From Azadirachta indica (taxonomy: Eukaryota; Streptophyta; Magnoliopsida; Sapindales; Meliaceae), in NCBI GenBank assembly GCA_022749755.1, contig CM040453.1, positions 15,261,368 through 15,325,367 of the forward strand: a stretch of 64,000 bases of DNA, read 5' to 3'. Positions 23,223 to 35,518 of this stretch are shown piece after piece. The position numbers and the translations under genes are program-made. Position 1 is the stretch's first letter. Every line of letters begins with the position of its first letter. The notes under the pieces were generated by a model that searched no databases, was not told where the DNA came from, and saw only the letters and a list, made by a program, of their open reading frames with translations.

Positions 23223-25521
23223 ACTTTATATTAAACAAAAAAGGGACTTGGCTAAATTATTTATATATATATATATATACATGATAGTTACAATATATAT
23301 ATCCACTAACTTTATATGTACACTAGAAATGCCCAAAAATAAATAAATAAAACTAATGTTAATCACTTTAAATACTGATTTAATAAAGCTTTTTTACTTA
23401 AAATCACAAACAATCACATAAAATACAATAAGTAATTAATGAAAAACATACACAATAATTATAAAATATTTACCAAACAAAAAACACGGAAAAGTTACAT
23501 GAAGAGAACAAAGATCATAAAATCTAAAAAATCAATAAAATACAACATATTATCAATTATTTATAAAATAATAAAAATATTATTATAGAAAATAAAATTT
23601 CTTACTAGTATTATCTTTACTGATATTCCTCGACATCCTCACCAAGTAGTGTCTTTTCATAACTATTATAAAAATTTTCCCATACATTATATGCATCAAT
23701 AAGAAAAGTTACATTCACAATTTCCAACAACGTTTGCATTATGTCTATTGCTACACCTATATTTAAAACTTTCTTCTATTCCTCTTTGCTCACTTCCTTC
23801 ACATAGCGTAACTAACTGGGATTATACTTTTCCAGCCATGCCATTTTCTTCTTCCATTCTACCAAAGTCTTTCTCTTTCTTTGAGCAAGGGACTCCTAAC
23901 TCTTCTTATTGAATTATATTCATTAACAAATATAATACAAATATCTTGTAATATATAAGAGTTAGAGTTAAGATGCTTTAAAAATAATAATGCATGTTTA
24001 TAGTTAACAACATGTATACTACCATCCACAGGTAAAATTTTATTTTTAGGAAGTAGGACTTCCACTACAAGTCTCATAACTCTATATGTGTTTTTAGCTT
24101 TAAGAATTTCTCCTACACTTAGCTTCATCAAATTTTTAAGAGACGTTACTCTTATAATACATTTTCTCCGTGTTACACCATGTGAATTAGGAGACATTAT
24201 AAAAGTACCAGCAAATTTATGACTAATATCAATGGCTAATAAAGGTCTCCTTGTCCTCGCCCATAATTTATGACAATTTAAAATTGTCAAATTCGAAAAT
24301 TTAGCCCTATAAACGTTACTAAGATAGAATAAAAATAAATTAATGACTATATTTAATAAATTAATTGTTTAAACTATTTAAAACTATCTTAAAAAACAAA
24401 TATAAATTTATTTTTTCAATTACAACTAATACAACAACTTTTAACATTAAATATTTTAAGTTCTTATGTGTATATTTAATAAAAGGTTAACATACTTTTA
24501 GTCTAAAAATATATTGTTACTTACTGTGTTCCACGTTGAGGTGGTGTCTGCATTATACATGGTGAACTTGGTGATGCTAGTGAGCTCTATATAGATGGCG
24601 AGTTTGGTGATTCTAATGGGGCGGTGGGCGTGGTGTAGATAATTCATGATCAGATGTGCAAGAAGGTGACTACATTCAATACAAACAAATTAAATTTTTA
24701 ATTTCACTATTTAAATAAATGAATATCTTGAAATACTAAATAAATAATATTATTCCTATTATGCATATCATAAGTTACCTCTTGATCATTACTTCCCTTA
24801 AAAGAAGTAAATATTATGGCAATTCTACTTGTAATTTCTTTAATATCCTACAAAAAGTAGTATTAAAATTTAAAACAAAAAGTTGTACTAAGTTACACAT
24901 ATATATACGTGTATGTATGTATTATATATATATATAGAGAGAGTATCCTTCATACTTGATGATCATTTGAAGAGTAACGTTAAGATGTACGGCTTACTCT
25001 CGGAAGTTTAGATGAACTCAATGATGCGTACACCAAATAATGGCAACAAATAAAAAATATTTGTAATTATGAAATGAATAAAAAAATATTAAAAATCTTT
25101 AAATATTTATTACCAAACGCTAGTGAACAATTATTCGCTACATACTTTTTAGCTTGATCTATAACAAAAAGTATTTAAAAATCTAGATTAAATTATTAAA
25201 AGATATTTAAATTTGTGATATATCATAAATTTGTTATAAATTACTAACTAATGAAATAAGTATAATTTATAGTGTAACAGTTTCCAATTTTAGCTTACTA
25301 TCCAAAAATTTTCTAATAGCAATATTTCATATACACATTAAAATTTTAACTAAGTACATTCATTAAAAAAATTATGAATAATAATATAAAATATATTGGA
25401 CTCAAAGTAATAAATTAATATAGAAAATTTATTAAATATTCTCAATAAATTCTAAAAATTTTAACAATATAATATGGTATAAGAATACAATAAAACTTTC
25501 AGAAAGACAGGGAAAACAGGT
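23223..25521 (-). repeat. 2.3-kb tandem repeat, unit 1
   Basis: The unit starts TTATATTAAACAAAA, runs through a TA microsatellite and ends GACAGGGAAAACAGGT. The next unit starts at once. CAACT marks all unit boundaries. The unit carries a minus-strand gene-like sequence (23627-25320). Confidence 0.9.
23627..25320 (-). pseudogene. unrecognised multi-exon gene-like sequence, unit 1
   Basis: Minus strand, 5' to 3': an exon-like piece near 25260-25320 (AIRKFLDSKLKLET), a small exon 25118-25162 between TTATAG and GTAATA (DQAKKYVANNCSLAF), a piece near 24957-25010 (SRTS-stop-RYSSNDHQ), one near 24782-24846 (DIKEITSRIAIIFTSFKGSN) with a GTAACT donor, a Ser-Pro-rich piece near 24537-24660 (SPNSPSI, ASPSSP) ending CAG/GTAA, and a large last exon about 23627-24296. 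That exon carries a conserved core (RRKCIIRVTSLKNLMKL, AKNTYRVMRLVVEVLLP, CIIFVNEYNSIRRVRS) and ends at EEYQ plus stop. A one-base deletion near 23890 and internal stops break it. No family recognised. Frame conservation across copies argues that it once coded. Confidence 0.55.
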
Positions 25522-27822
25522 CAACTATATATTAAACAAAACAGGGGCTCGGCTAAATTATTTATATATATATATATATATATGATAGTTACAATACATT
25601 TACCCACTAACTTTATGTGTACATTAAAAATGTCCAAAAATAAATTGAAAAAATAATATTATTCACTTTAAATACTGATTCAATAAAACTTTTTTACTTA
25701 AAATCACAAACAGTCACGTAAAATACAATAAGTAATTAATGAAAAACATAGACAATAATTATAAAATATTTACCGAACAAAAAGCACGGGAAAGTTACAT
25801 GAAGAGAACAAAGATCATAAAATCTAAAAAATCAACAAAATACAACATATTATCAATTATTTATAAAATAATAAAAATATTATTATAGAAAACAAAATTT
25901 CTTACTAGTACTATCTTTACTGATATTCCTCGACATCCTCACCAAGCAGTGCCTTTTCATAACTATTACAAAAATTTTCCCATACATTATATGCATCAAT
26001 GAGAAAAGTTACATTCACAATTTCCAACAACATTTGCATTATGTCTATTGCTACACCTATATTTAAGACTTTCTTCTATCCCTCTTTGCTCACTTCCTAC
26101 ACATAGCGTAACTAATTGAGATTATACTTTTCCAGTCATGCCATTTTCTTCTTCAATTTTACCAAAGTCTTTCTCTTTCTTTGAGCAAGGGAACTCCTAA
26201 CTCTTCTTATTGAATCATATTCATTGATAAATATAATACAAATATCATGTATTACATAAGAGTTAGAGTTAAGATATTTTGAAAACAATAATTTATGTCT
26301 ATAGTTAACAGCATGTATGCTACCATCCATAGGTAAAATTCTGTCTTGAAGAAGTAAAACTCCCACTACAAGTCTCATAACTCTATATGTGTTTTTAGCT
26401 TTAAGAATTTTTCCTACAATTAGCTTCATCAAATTTTTAAAAGACGTTACTCTTATAATACATTTTCTCCGTTGTACACCATGTGAATTACGAGGCATTA
26501 TAAAAGTACCAACAAATTTATGGCCAATATCAATGGCTAATAAAGGTCTTCTTGTGCTCGCCCATAATTTATGACAATTTGAAATTGTCAAATTCGAAAA
26601 TTGAAACCCTATAAATCCTAGTAAGATAGAATAAAAATAAATTAATGATTATATTTAATAAATTAATTGTTTAAACTATTTAAAATTATCTCAAAAAACA
26701 AATACAAATTAATTTTTTAATTTCAATTAATAATATAATTTTTAACATTAAATATTTTAAGTTCTTATGTGTGTATTTAATAAAAGGTTAATATACTTTT
26801 AGTCTAAAAATATATTGTTACTGTGCTCCACGTTAAGGTAGTGCCTGCATTGCAGACGGTGAACTTGGTGATGCTAGTAAGCTCAATGTAGATGGCGAGT
26901 TTGGTGATTCTAATCGGGTGGTGAGCATGGTGTAGATAATTCATGATCAGATATGCATGAAGGTGATTACATTCAATACAAATAAATTACATTTTTAATT
27001 TCACTATTGAAATAAATGAATATCTTGAAATACTAAATAAATAATATTATTCCTATTATGCATATTATAAGTTACTTCTTGATCATTACTTCCCTTAAAA
27101 GAAGTAGATATTACGGCAATTCTACTTGTAATTTTTTTAATATCCTACAAAAAGTAGTATTAAAGTTTAAAACAAAAAGTTGTACTAAGTTACACATATA
27201 TATACGTGTGTGTATGTATTATATATATATATATATATATATAGTATCCTTCATACTTGATGATCATTTGAAGAGTAACGTTGAGATGTACGGCTTACTC
27301 TCGGAAGTCTAGATGAACTCAATGATGCGTACACCAAATAATGGCAACAAATAAAAAATATTTGTAATTATGAGTGAATAAAAAAATATTAAAAATCTTT
27401 AAATATTTATTACCAAACGCAAGTGAACAACTATTCGTCACATACTTTTTAACTTTATCTGTAACATAAAGTAATTAAAAAATTTAGATTAAAATTTTAA
27501 AAGATATTTAAATTTGTGATATATCATAAATTTGTTATAAATTACTAACTAATGAAATAAGTAAAATTTATAGTGTAACAGTTTCCAATTTTAGTTTACT
27601 ATCCAAAAATTTTCTAATTGCAATTTTTCATATACACATTAAAATTTTAACTAGGTATACTCATTAAAAAAATTATGAATAATAATATAAAATATATTGG
27701 ACTCCAAGTAATAAACTAATATAGAAAATTTATTAAACATTCTCAATAAATTCTAAAAATTTTAACAATATAATATGATATAAGAATATAATAAAACTTT
27801 CAGAAGAGCAGGGAAGCAGATC
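25522..27822 (-). repeat. 2.3-kb tandem repeat, unit 2
   Basis: Collinear with units 1 and 3 over its full length with mostly single-base differences. It joins unit 3 at GCAGATCAACTATATATTAA. Confidence 0.9.
25917..27600 (-). pseudogene. unrecognised multi-exon gene-like sequence, unit 2
   Basis: Same layout as in unit 1. This copy has the longest open last exon (26136-26591), reading through SLAQRKRKTLVKLKKKMA to a TGA where the other copies have a Trp codon; the frame then continues to the shared end at 25917. The upstream SRTSQRYSSNDHQ piece has no stop here, unlike unit 1. The Ser-Pro-rich exon has a stop near its end. Function unknown. Confidence 0.55.
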
Positions 27823-30099
27823 AACTATATATTAAACAAAATAGGGGCTCGGCTAAATTATTTATATATATGATAGTTACAATATACTTACCCACTAACT
27901 TTATTTGTACATTAAAAAGGCCTAAAAATAAATTAAAAAAAATAATATTATTCACTTTAAACACTGATTCAATAAAATTTTTTTATTTAAATTCACAAAC
28001 AGTCACATAAAATATAATAGGTAATTAATGAAAAACATACACAATAATTATAAAATATTTACCGAACAAAAAGTACGAAAAAGTTATATAAAGAGAATAA
28101 AGATCATAAAATCTAAAAAAATCAATAAAATACAACATATTATCAATTATTTATAAAATAATAAAAATATTATTATAGAAAACAAAATTTCTTACTAGTA
28201 CTATCTTTACTGATATTCTTCGACATCCTCACCAAGCAGTGCCTTTTCATAACTATTACAAAAATTTTCCCATACATTATATGCATCAATGAGAAAAGTT
28301 ACATTCACAATTTCCAACAACGTTTGCATTATGTCTATTACTACACCTATATTTAAGACATTCTTCTATCCCTCTTTGCTCACTTCCTTCACATAGCGTA
28401 ACTAACTGGGATTACACTTTTCCAGTCATGCCATTTTTTTCTTCAATTCTACCAAAGTTTTTCTCTTTCTTTAAGCAAGGGAACTCTTAACTCTTCTTAT
28501 TAAATCATATTCATTGATAAATATAATACAAATATCATGTATTATATAAGAGTTAGAGTTAAGATATTTTGAAAACAATAATGCATGTCTATAGTTAACA
28601 GCATGTATACTACCATCCACAGGTAAAATTCTGTCTTGAGGAAGTAGGACTCCTACTACAAGTCTCATAACTCTATATGTGTTTTTAGCTTTAAGAATTT
28701 TTCCTACAGTTAGCTTCATCAAATTTTTAAAAGACGTTGATCTTATAATACATTTTCTCTGTTCTACATCATGTGAATTACAAGGCATTATAAAAGTACT
28801 AACAAATTTATGGCGAATATCAATGGCTAATAAAGAAAGGTCTTCTTGTGCTCGCCCATAATTCATGACAATTTAAAATTGTCAAATTCGAAAATTAAGC
28901 CCTATAAAAATAATTTAATGATTATATTGAATAAGTTAATTGTTTAAACTATTTAAAATTATCTTAAAAGACAAATATAAATTAATTTTTTAATTTCAAT
29001 TAATACTATAATTTTTAACATTAAATATTTTAAGTTCTTATGTGTGTATTTAATAAAAGGTTAACATACTTTTAGTCTAAAAATATATTGTTATTTACTG
29101 TGCTCTATGTTAAGGTAGTGTCTGAATTGCAAATGGTGAACTTAGTGATGCTTGTGAGCTCTATGTAGGTGGTGAGTTTGGTGATTCTAATCGGGTGGTG
29201 AACATGGTGTAGAAAATTCATGATCAGATGTGCACGAAGGTGACTACATTCAATACAAATAAATTACATTTTTAATTTCACTATTTAAATAAATGAATAT
29301 CTTGAAATATTAAATAAATAATATTATTCCTATTATGCATATTATAAGTTACCTCCTGATCATTACTACCCTTAAAAGAAGTAGATATTACGGCAATTTT
29401 ACTTGTAATTTCTTCAATATCCTACAAAAAGTAGTACTAAAATTTAAAAAAAAAAGTTTTACTAAGTTACATATATATATACGCGAGTGTGTGTATGTAT
29501 TATACATATATATAGCATCCTTCATACTTGATGATCATTTAAAGAGTAACGTTGAGATGTACGGCTTACTCTCGGAAGTCTAGATGAACTAAATGATGCC
29601 TATACCAAATAATGGCAACAAATAAAAAATCTTTGTAATTATGAAATGAATAAAAAAATATTAAAAATCTTTAGATATTTATTACCAAACGCGAGTGAAC
29701 AACTATTTGCCGCATACTTTTTATCTTAATCTGTAACATAAAGTAATTAAAAAATTTACATTAAATTGTTAAAAGATATTTAAATTTGTGATATATCATA
29801 AATTTGTCATAAATTACTAACTAATGACATAAGTATAGCTTATAGTGTAAGAGTTTCAAATTTTAGCTTGCTATCCAAAAATTTTCTAATTGCAATCTTC
29901 CATATACACATTAGAATTTTAACTAAGTATACTCATTAAAAAAAATTATGAATAATAATATAAAATATATTGGACTCCAAGTAATAAGTTAATATAGAAA
30001 ATTTATTTAAACATTTTTAATACAATCTAAAAATTTTAACAATATAATGCGGTATAAGAATACAATAAAACTTTTTGAAGAACAGGGAAGCAGATCAAC
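27823..30099 (-). repeat. 2.3-kb tandem repeat, unit 3
   Basis: Collinear with units 1 and 2. A shorter TA run and small deletions make it about 20 bases shorter. It ends GCAGATCAACT, where unique sequence ACTTTGGAGC begins. Confidence 0.9.
28207..29880 (-). pseudogene. unrecognised multi-exon gene-like sequence, unit 3
   Basis: Same layout. The last exon is open from about 28866 to 28471 and ends at a TAA where units 1 and 2 have a Gln codon (SLAQRKRK). Each unit therefore has its own lesion. Function unknown. Confidence 0.55.
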
Positions 30100-30525
30100 T
30101 ACTTTGGAGCACACTCCTAGCAGACAACAAATTGTAATCAAACAATTAATGCACAACTGTTTCCTTTAAAATACAGTTGATGAAGTTGGTAGTTCAGTGC
30201 ATCATAATTCTCAAACATAGGTTAATCATTGAATAACTTATGAAATATTATATTCATTCTTTTCTTTATGATAGTTTTCAATAGCAAATATTGAATGTCC
30301 TGTTTAACTTTTTGATCCTGTTTTATTCGTCATAGTGGTGTCGTATGAGAGTAGATGCATAATATTGAAAGTATCTCTATCAACTCAATATAAAACTATG
30401 CATTTCATTTTTGAATTATCCCCCCATAATTCAAGTCTGAAAATCTTGTAGATGTGTCAATGTGATTAGAAAATTTTACATGAAAAGTCATATTTAGAAA
30501 GCAATTAAGTTAAATAAATTTGACG
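30100..30525. other. spacer between tandem array and inverted copy
   Basis: Unique AT-rich sequence without an open frame. It would be the loop if the minus-oriented unit 3 and the plus-oriented fourth copy paired. Confidence 0.6.
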
Positions 30526-30804
30526 TGAATTACAATATGCATAATAGGAATAATATTATTTATTTAGTATTTTAAGATATTCATTTATTTAAATAGTGAA
30601 ATTAAAAGTGTAATTTACTTGTATTTGATGCAATCACTTCCATGCACACCTGATCATGAATTATCACTATACTCACCACTTCCATTATAATCACCAAGCT
30701 CGCCATCTACATAGAACTCACCACCCTCTCCAAGATCATCGAGCTCACCACCCTAATATGGAGCACCCCTAACGGAAGAATTATTTGAGTAAGTAATAAT
30801 ATAC

Positions 30805-31503
30805 TTTAACTTATTAAAGAGCAAAGTATTATTGGTCTCAAAGCTTTATCTAATATTTTTATTAATTTTAGTAATTCAAAAATACTCCTAAAAGTTTTGA
30901 TTTTAATAAATGACAATTATACCCTTGTACAATAAATTTTTTAAAAAACTAATAAATCTTAAAATTTAAATAAATACAATATATTTATATAAAATAAGTT
31001 AATTAAATAAATAGTATTGTTCTTTATCGCACATTGATAATAAATATCTATTAATATACCATAAATTTATTAATTTTTCATTGATATTTTATTTTTATTA
31101 TTTTATTTATATATTAACTGCATATACATATATTTTATTCTAATTACAATATAATCATAAATATTTACAATCAATATGTTATAAAATAAATAAATTTTGT
31201 AAATCTATTAAATTATTAATAATTGATATTTATTTATACTTTAGTTGTTATTTAATGTCTACTAATTACAATTGCATATTTTGACAAAAAAATTTCAATA
31301 CAATTATTTATTTATATATTACTAAAGCAATGTTATTATTTATCGTAAATAAATAACAATATTAAATTTTAAAAATTTACTAATTATTTTTTTCGAATAA
31401 CTATTATTGTATTGGGATATAGTTATTATTTTTAATAAATTAAAACTTTTAGGGGTGTTTTTAAAATTATGAGGACTAATAAGGGAATTAAAGCAATTCT
31501 TTT
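30805..31503. mobile_element. AT-rich foldback insert (MITE-like) in the inverted copy
   Basis: Compared with the array units, about 700 extra bases lie in the intron. The two ends are inverted relative to each other: left ATACTCCTAAAAGTTTTGAT, right (reverse complement) ACACCCCTAAAAGTTTTAAT, with homology extending outward. No coding sequence. Edges are approximate and I could not fix the target duplication. Confidence 0.5.
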
Positions 31504-31734
31504 AGATAAAAGTATCTTAACCTTTTATTAAATACATACATAAGAATTTAAAATATTTAATGTTAAAAATTATAATATTAGTTGTAATTAAAAAATAAAT
31601 TTGTATGTGTTTTTATAGACAATTTTAAACAGTTTAAACAACTAAAAAAGGATTAAGAAAATCATAATTACGTATATAGTTATTAATTTATTTTTATTCT
31701 ATCTTATCAGGATTTATAAGGCTTAATTTCCGAA

Positions 31735-32406
31735 TTTGACAATCTTCAATTGTGAAGAGCTACGGATGATGGCAAGCACATCCTTGTTAGATATTGATAT
31801 CGGCCATAGATTTATGGGTACTTTTATGATGCCAAGTAATTCATATGACATGGTAAGGGGGAAATGCATTAGAGGAGCACTTTCTTTTGAAAATGTGATG
31901 GAGTTGACTGCAGGAGAAATTCTTAGAGTTAAACACACAAACGGAGTTATGGGACTTGTGGCAGGAATCCCACTTCTTCAAGATGGAATTCCACTTGTAG
32001 ATTATGCTTTATCTGATGCCAACTATAGACGTGTAATACAATTTTTAGAATACCTCAACTCCAACTATTACATAGTAGAAGACATTTGTATTATATTTGT
32101 CAACGAATATGCTTCAATAAAAAGATCTAAGAGTTTTCTTTCTAAAAGAAAGAAAGAGGCCTTACCAGAAAGGAAGGAGAAAATAGCATGTTCAAAAAGT
32201 ACCGTCCCAATCAATTGTACTATATAAAGGAAGTGAAGGAGGAAGAAAGAAAGGTTACAAACATAGGTGCAACAATGGAAATAATGCAAACGTTTTTGAA
32301 TCTTGTGAATGAAGCTTCTCTCCTTGATAAATATAATGCATGGGAAAATTTTAGTAATAGTTTTGAGAGGGCATTACTTAGTGAGGATTACGAGGGGTAT
32401 CAGTGA
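31735..32406 (+). pseudogene. unrecognised gene, last exon, inverted copy
   Basis: The open frame 31736-32227 encodes the core seen in the array, in a form that may be closer to the ancestor: DIDIGHRFMGTFMMPSNSYD, VMELTAGEILRVKHTNGVMG, DANYRRVIQFLEYLNSNYYI and DICIIFVNEYASIK, followed by a Lys-rich KRKKEALPERKEK. A one-base loss near 32185 shifts the frame. Reading continues in the next frame (MFKKYRPNQLYYIKEVKEEE, NAWENFSNSFERALL) to GYQ and a stop at 32404-32406, matching the ends of the array copies. About 220 residues in all. No catalytic motif or membrane segment stands out. Function unknown. Confidence 0.6.
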
Positions 32407-32690
32407 AGGTGATATTAGTAAAAATTTTTACTTCCTATAGTAATATTTTACGATTTTATAAATAATTGGTAACACGTCATACGTCATTGATTTTTCAGGT
32501 TTCATAGTTTTTGCACTTTTCATGTAACTTTTTTGGGACTTTTTGTCTGGTAAGTATTTTATAATTATCGGATATGTTTTCTATCGATTAATTATTATAT
32601 TTTTTGTGACCATTTGTAATTTTGAGTAAAGAAATTTTATTAAATTAGTGTTTAAAGTATTTTAATATTAGGTTTTTTGTTTAATGTTTG

Positions 32691-33059
32691 GGCTTTTCAG
32701 TGACATATGAAGTTAGTGTTAAAGATATATAATATGATATGTTAATAATAATATTTGTATTTAGATAAAAAAATAAAGTTAATATTCAATTAAGTTTGAT
32801 ACGAAAAATTGTGGTGCATGAATAAGTTAAAGATATATATAGGATAGATATAACTGTATTGCTCATGCAAGCTAATGTGTTTTTATAATTCATCACAATT
32901 TAAATGATTATAAACTTATTGGATAATTAATAAAATAAATAAATGTCAGTCAATGATTTCTTATTCTTTCTTTGGCTGATTTATATAATAATATATATTA
33001 ACTAGTACCCATGTTGTCATTTAGGTAACTTTAACAAGTAATTTGTAAATGTTCTCGAT
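32691..33059. other. no gene seen
   Basis: AT-rich, stops in all frames. Confidence 0.5.
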
Positions 33060-33476
33060 AAGAGTGGGTAGAAAAATCGGTCCGAACCAAACTGAACTGA
33101 AATTCATAGGTTCGGTTCAGTATTTTATACAATTCGATTCGGTTTCGGTTCTTAAAATAAAAACTTGAGATTTTCGGTCTAATTTCAATTTTAGTCCAAA
33201 AAATCTGGACTAAACTGAACATATTATTTTTAATAGTTTTTCATCTAAACGACGTCGTTTTATTATGTTTTCATAAAATGGACGTCTAATAAAGTGAAAA
33301 ACTTTAAAAAATAATAAATTTATTTAAAAATTGAATCAACCTGAAAATCAAACCGATCAATTCGATTTAATTTGATTTTAACATATAATCAGTTCGGTCT
33401 AGTTTGAATTTTTCTTCCTACTCGCTCTGGTCGGGTCTCAAAGATCTGGACCAAACCGGACTGTGTCAACCCCTAA
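33060..33476. mobile_element. 417-bp MITE, hAT-like
   Basis: An 8-base target duplication with one mismatch flanks it (TTCTCGAT at 33052-33059, TTCTCAAT at 33477-33484). The ends are imperfect inverted repeats (AAGAGTGGGTAG and, reverse-complemented, TTAGGGGTTGAC). The interior is rich in GGTTCGGTT-like words in both orientations. TSD length suggests the hAT superfamily. No coding capacity. Confidence 0.65.
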
Positions 33477-34608
33477 TTCTCAATGCAAATTATATATTCA
33501 AAAGTTAATTTTGGGATTTTATTAATTTGTTTAATTAGCTAGTAAAAAAGGGTTTGACATTGATCTTGATTATTTTGTAATTTTCTTTGATGTTCTATTT
33601 TCTAGTGATCATGATATGTAGGTTTCCAAAATGATTTTTTGATGTAGAGGACTCTCTAGAATATATAATGATTTGATGCCTTTTAATCATGATTTCAAAT
33701 CTAATTTGAAGTGGAATTGAAAAGCTTACTGCTGAAAATCAATCACTATAAATCCGTTGTTAACGTTGTTAGAGTTTACATGTATACGTTCCATTTAGGC
33801 ACTAATTGTTGTTATTAATTTATACAATGATGGGTTTGAAATAATTATGTATGGTGAATGGTTACAAAATTAAAAGTTGACTTAAAATCCAGTTTGCTAT
33901 GTTGGGGATTTTAAGTCATTTGCTTTAATAGGTATATCTTCATGTTGTTGTTATGTATCTAAGACATTAGAAAATGTTATTTCATTTTAGCTATGCTATT
34001 ATTTACTTGATTTTATCAAAATTTATGATATTTTATTGTGATAATAGCAGACACTTAAGCGCTCTTATTTTTACTATTATCTTATTGTATTTTTTGTAAT
34101 ATTTTTAAAAGTCACAATATATAGACATTGAATCTTCAATTCGAGAACTCATAGTCAAATTCTAAAGTAATGACAATGGAAAACAACATCGATACAAAAC
34201 AACCGATTTAGAATTTTGCATGTGAATTTTGGAATTTTCCTTCAAATCGTTTTACAGATAAGCATTCATGTTAATATCCATGATTATGCTTGGTCTTTAA
34301 AAAGAATGAAAATTAGTCAATTTTATTTTCAATTCCCTACACTTTTCATATGTTGTATTTTCAAGGTATTTCTTAAAAAGTAGATACTATATAACTTTCA
34401 TTTTTATTTTCTAATTTGTTATAAAAATTAATTAAATGTATTACCATTACAACCATGGATTGCAATGAGATTAATGATATCTATAATCAATTGACCATTT
34501 ATGCTAAATCCCCTTTTCCAGTATTATTCCAATTTAAGTTTTCATCACATTTTTTAAACTTTTTAAGAAAGAAAATCTATAAGAAATATGTTTAATCATT
34601 ATAATTTT
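33477..34608. other. no gene seen
   Basis: AT-rich sequence with no open frame, repeat or site that I can support. Confidence 0.5.
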
Positions 34609-35145
34609 GTAGATAGTGTCCACGCTTTCATCAACCCCATCATCCTTGACCTTCTAAATGCAATTGTCCACCGTGGCCAACTCACTCTCCAACTTAGCCT
34701 TATGAGCCATCAGGTCGAAAATCATGGACTCTAGCTGAGAATGCTTAAAATCCCATTTCTTTCTTTCTTGAATAATTGGGCTTCAGAGTGTTCCCATTTC
34801 TTCTTAACTTTCTTGGCTCTTTTCAGCAGCCCTACATTTTCTACTTTGAGCTTGAGATCGTCTTTTGAGTCAAGGCAATAGCAGAATAATTCTCTTAGGC
34901 CTTTTCTTCATGAACAGACAGGCCATGAACGAATTGCCAAAAAGAAAAATTGCTTCAGTAATAAAGAGCTCAGATAATATGAAAAGAGAGGAGGAGAACA
35001 AAATTAAACCTGACAAGCCTACTTATGGAAGAGGTCTAACGCTTCCTTCGTTGACTTATTTTTAATGGCTTCGTCGATCACAGCTGAGATGAATTCCTTG
35101 AGATCGCTTATGGTCGGGATCAAATGAGCATAATCCCCTCGCTTA
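34609..35145 (-). pseudogene. coiled-coil gene fragment, diverged direct repeat I
   Basis: This is a second, more decayed copy of the sequence at 35800-36297, about 1.2 kb to its left and in the same direction. Minus-strand words match (a Lys/Glu-rich stretch, then an EFISAVIDEAIKNKSTKEA-like piece and FHKLACQV before a donor). Stops break it. Probably from a transposon or a gene duplicated by one; family not recognised. Confidence 0.45.
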
Positions 35146-35518
35146 TTCTTAAGCAAATCTCAGGAAATAGCCCAATCGCTCTCTTTAAAGCACTTTTGTC
35201 TGAGCTTACAATCAAAGGTTTTACAATTAGCTCAGATATTCTTGTACGCGTAAATGTTAAGAGGATTTTCATACTTTAAAAATTTTCACAGTTAGAATTT
35301 TCTGCGCCTCGAAAGATACTTATTAAGAATTATGTTGGAAGATCTGATACGTTACCTAAATGATTACTAGAAGTTAATCATTCATGCTTAAAAGGAAGAA
35401 GATTTAAATATAGAGACCAGCCTAGAAAAGAAATGATAGATTCTTTATTGCAGGCAAAAAATTACATCGCATAAATTATACAAGTTCAAAAATATGAGTT
35501 CTTGTTACAAAAGTATTA
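35146..35518. other. spacer between the coiled-coil repeats
   Basis: Right part is probably the 3' UTR of the minus-strand gene fragment at 35519-36297. Nothing else seen. Confidence 0.4.

Larger units (their letters stand above)
30526..32690 (+). repeat. diverged, inverted fourth copy of the array unit
   Basis: Read on the plus strand, this follows the minus strand of the units: a TATGCATAATAGGAATAATA word, the Ser-Pro-rich exon, an intron that contains an AT-rich insert (about 30805-31503), the large last exon, and 3' sequence up to about 32690. The two or three upstream exons of the units are absent. Divergence is visibly higher than among the three units, so this copy is older or less constrained by gene conversion. 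Confidence 0.8.

Noticed and set aside
26389..26574. Plus-strand frames in the tandem array (also 28679-28861)
   Set aside because: Opposite-strand shadows of the conserved minus-strand exon; the protein words are not kept in the inverted copy.
23223..30099. CRISPR-like or satellite array
   Set aside because: Units are 2.3 kb, only three, and gene-like; neither short spaced repeats nor a satellite.
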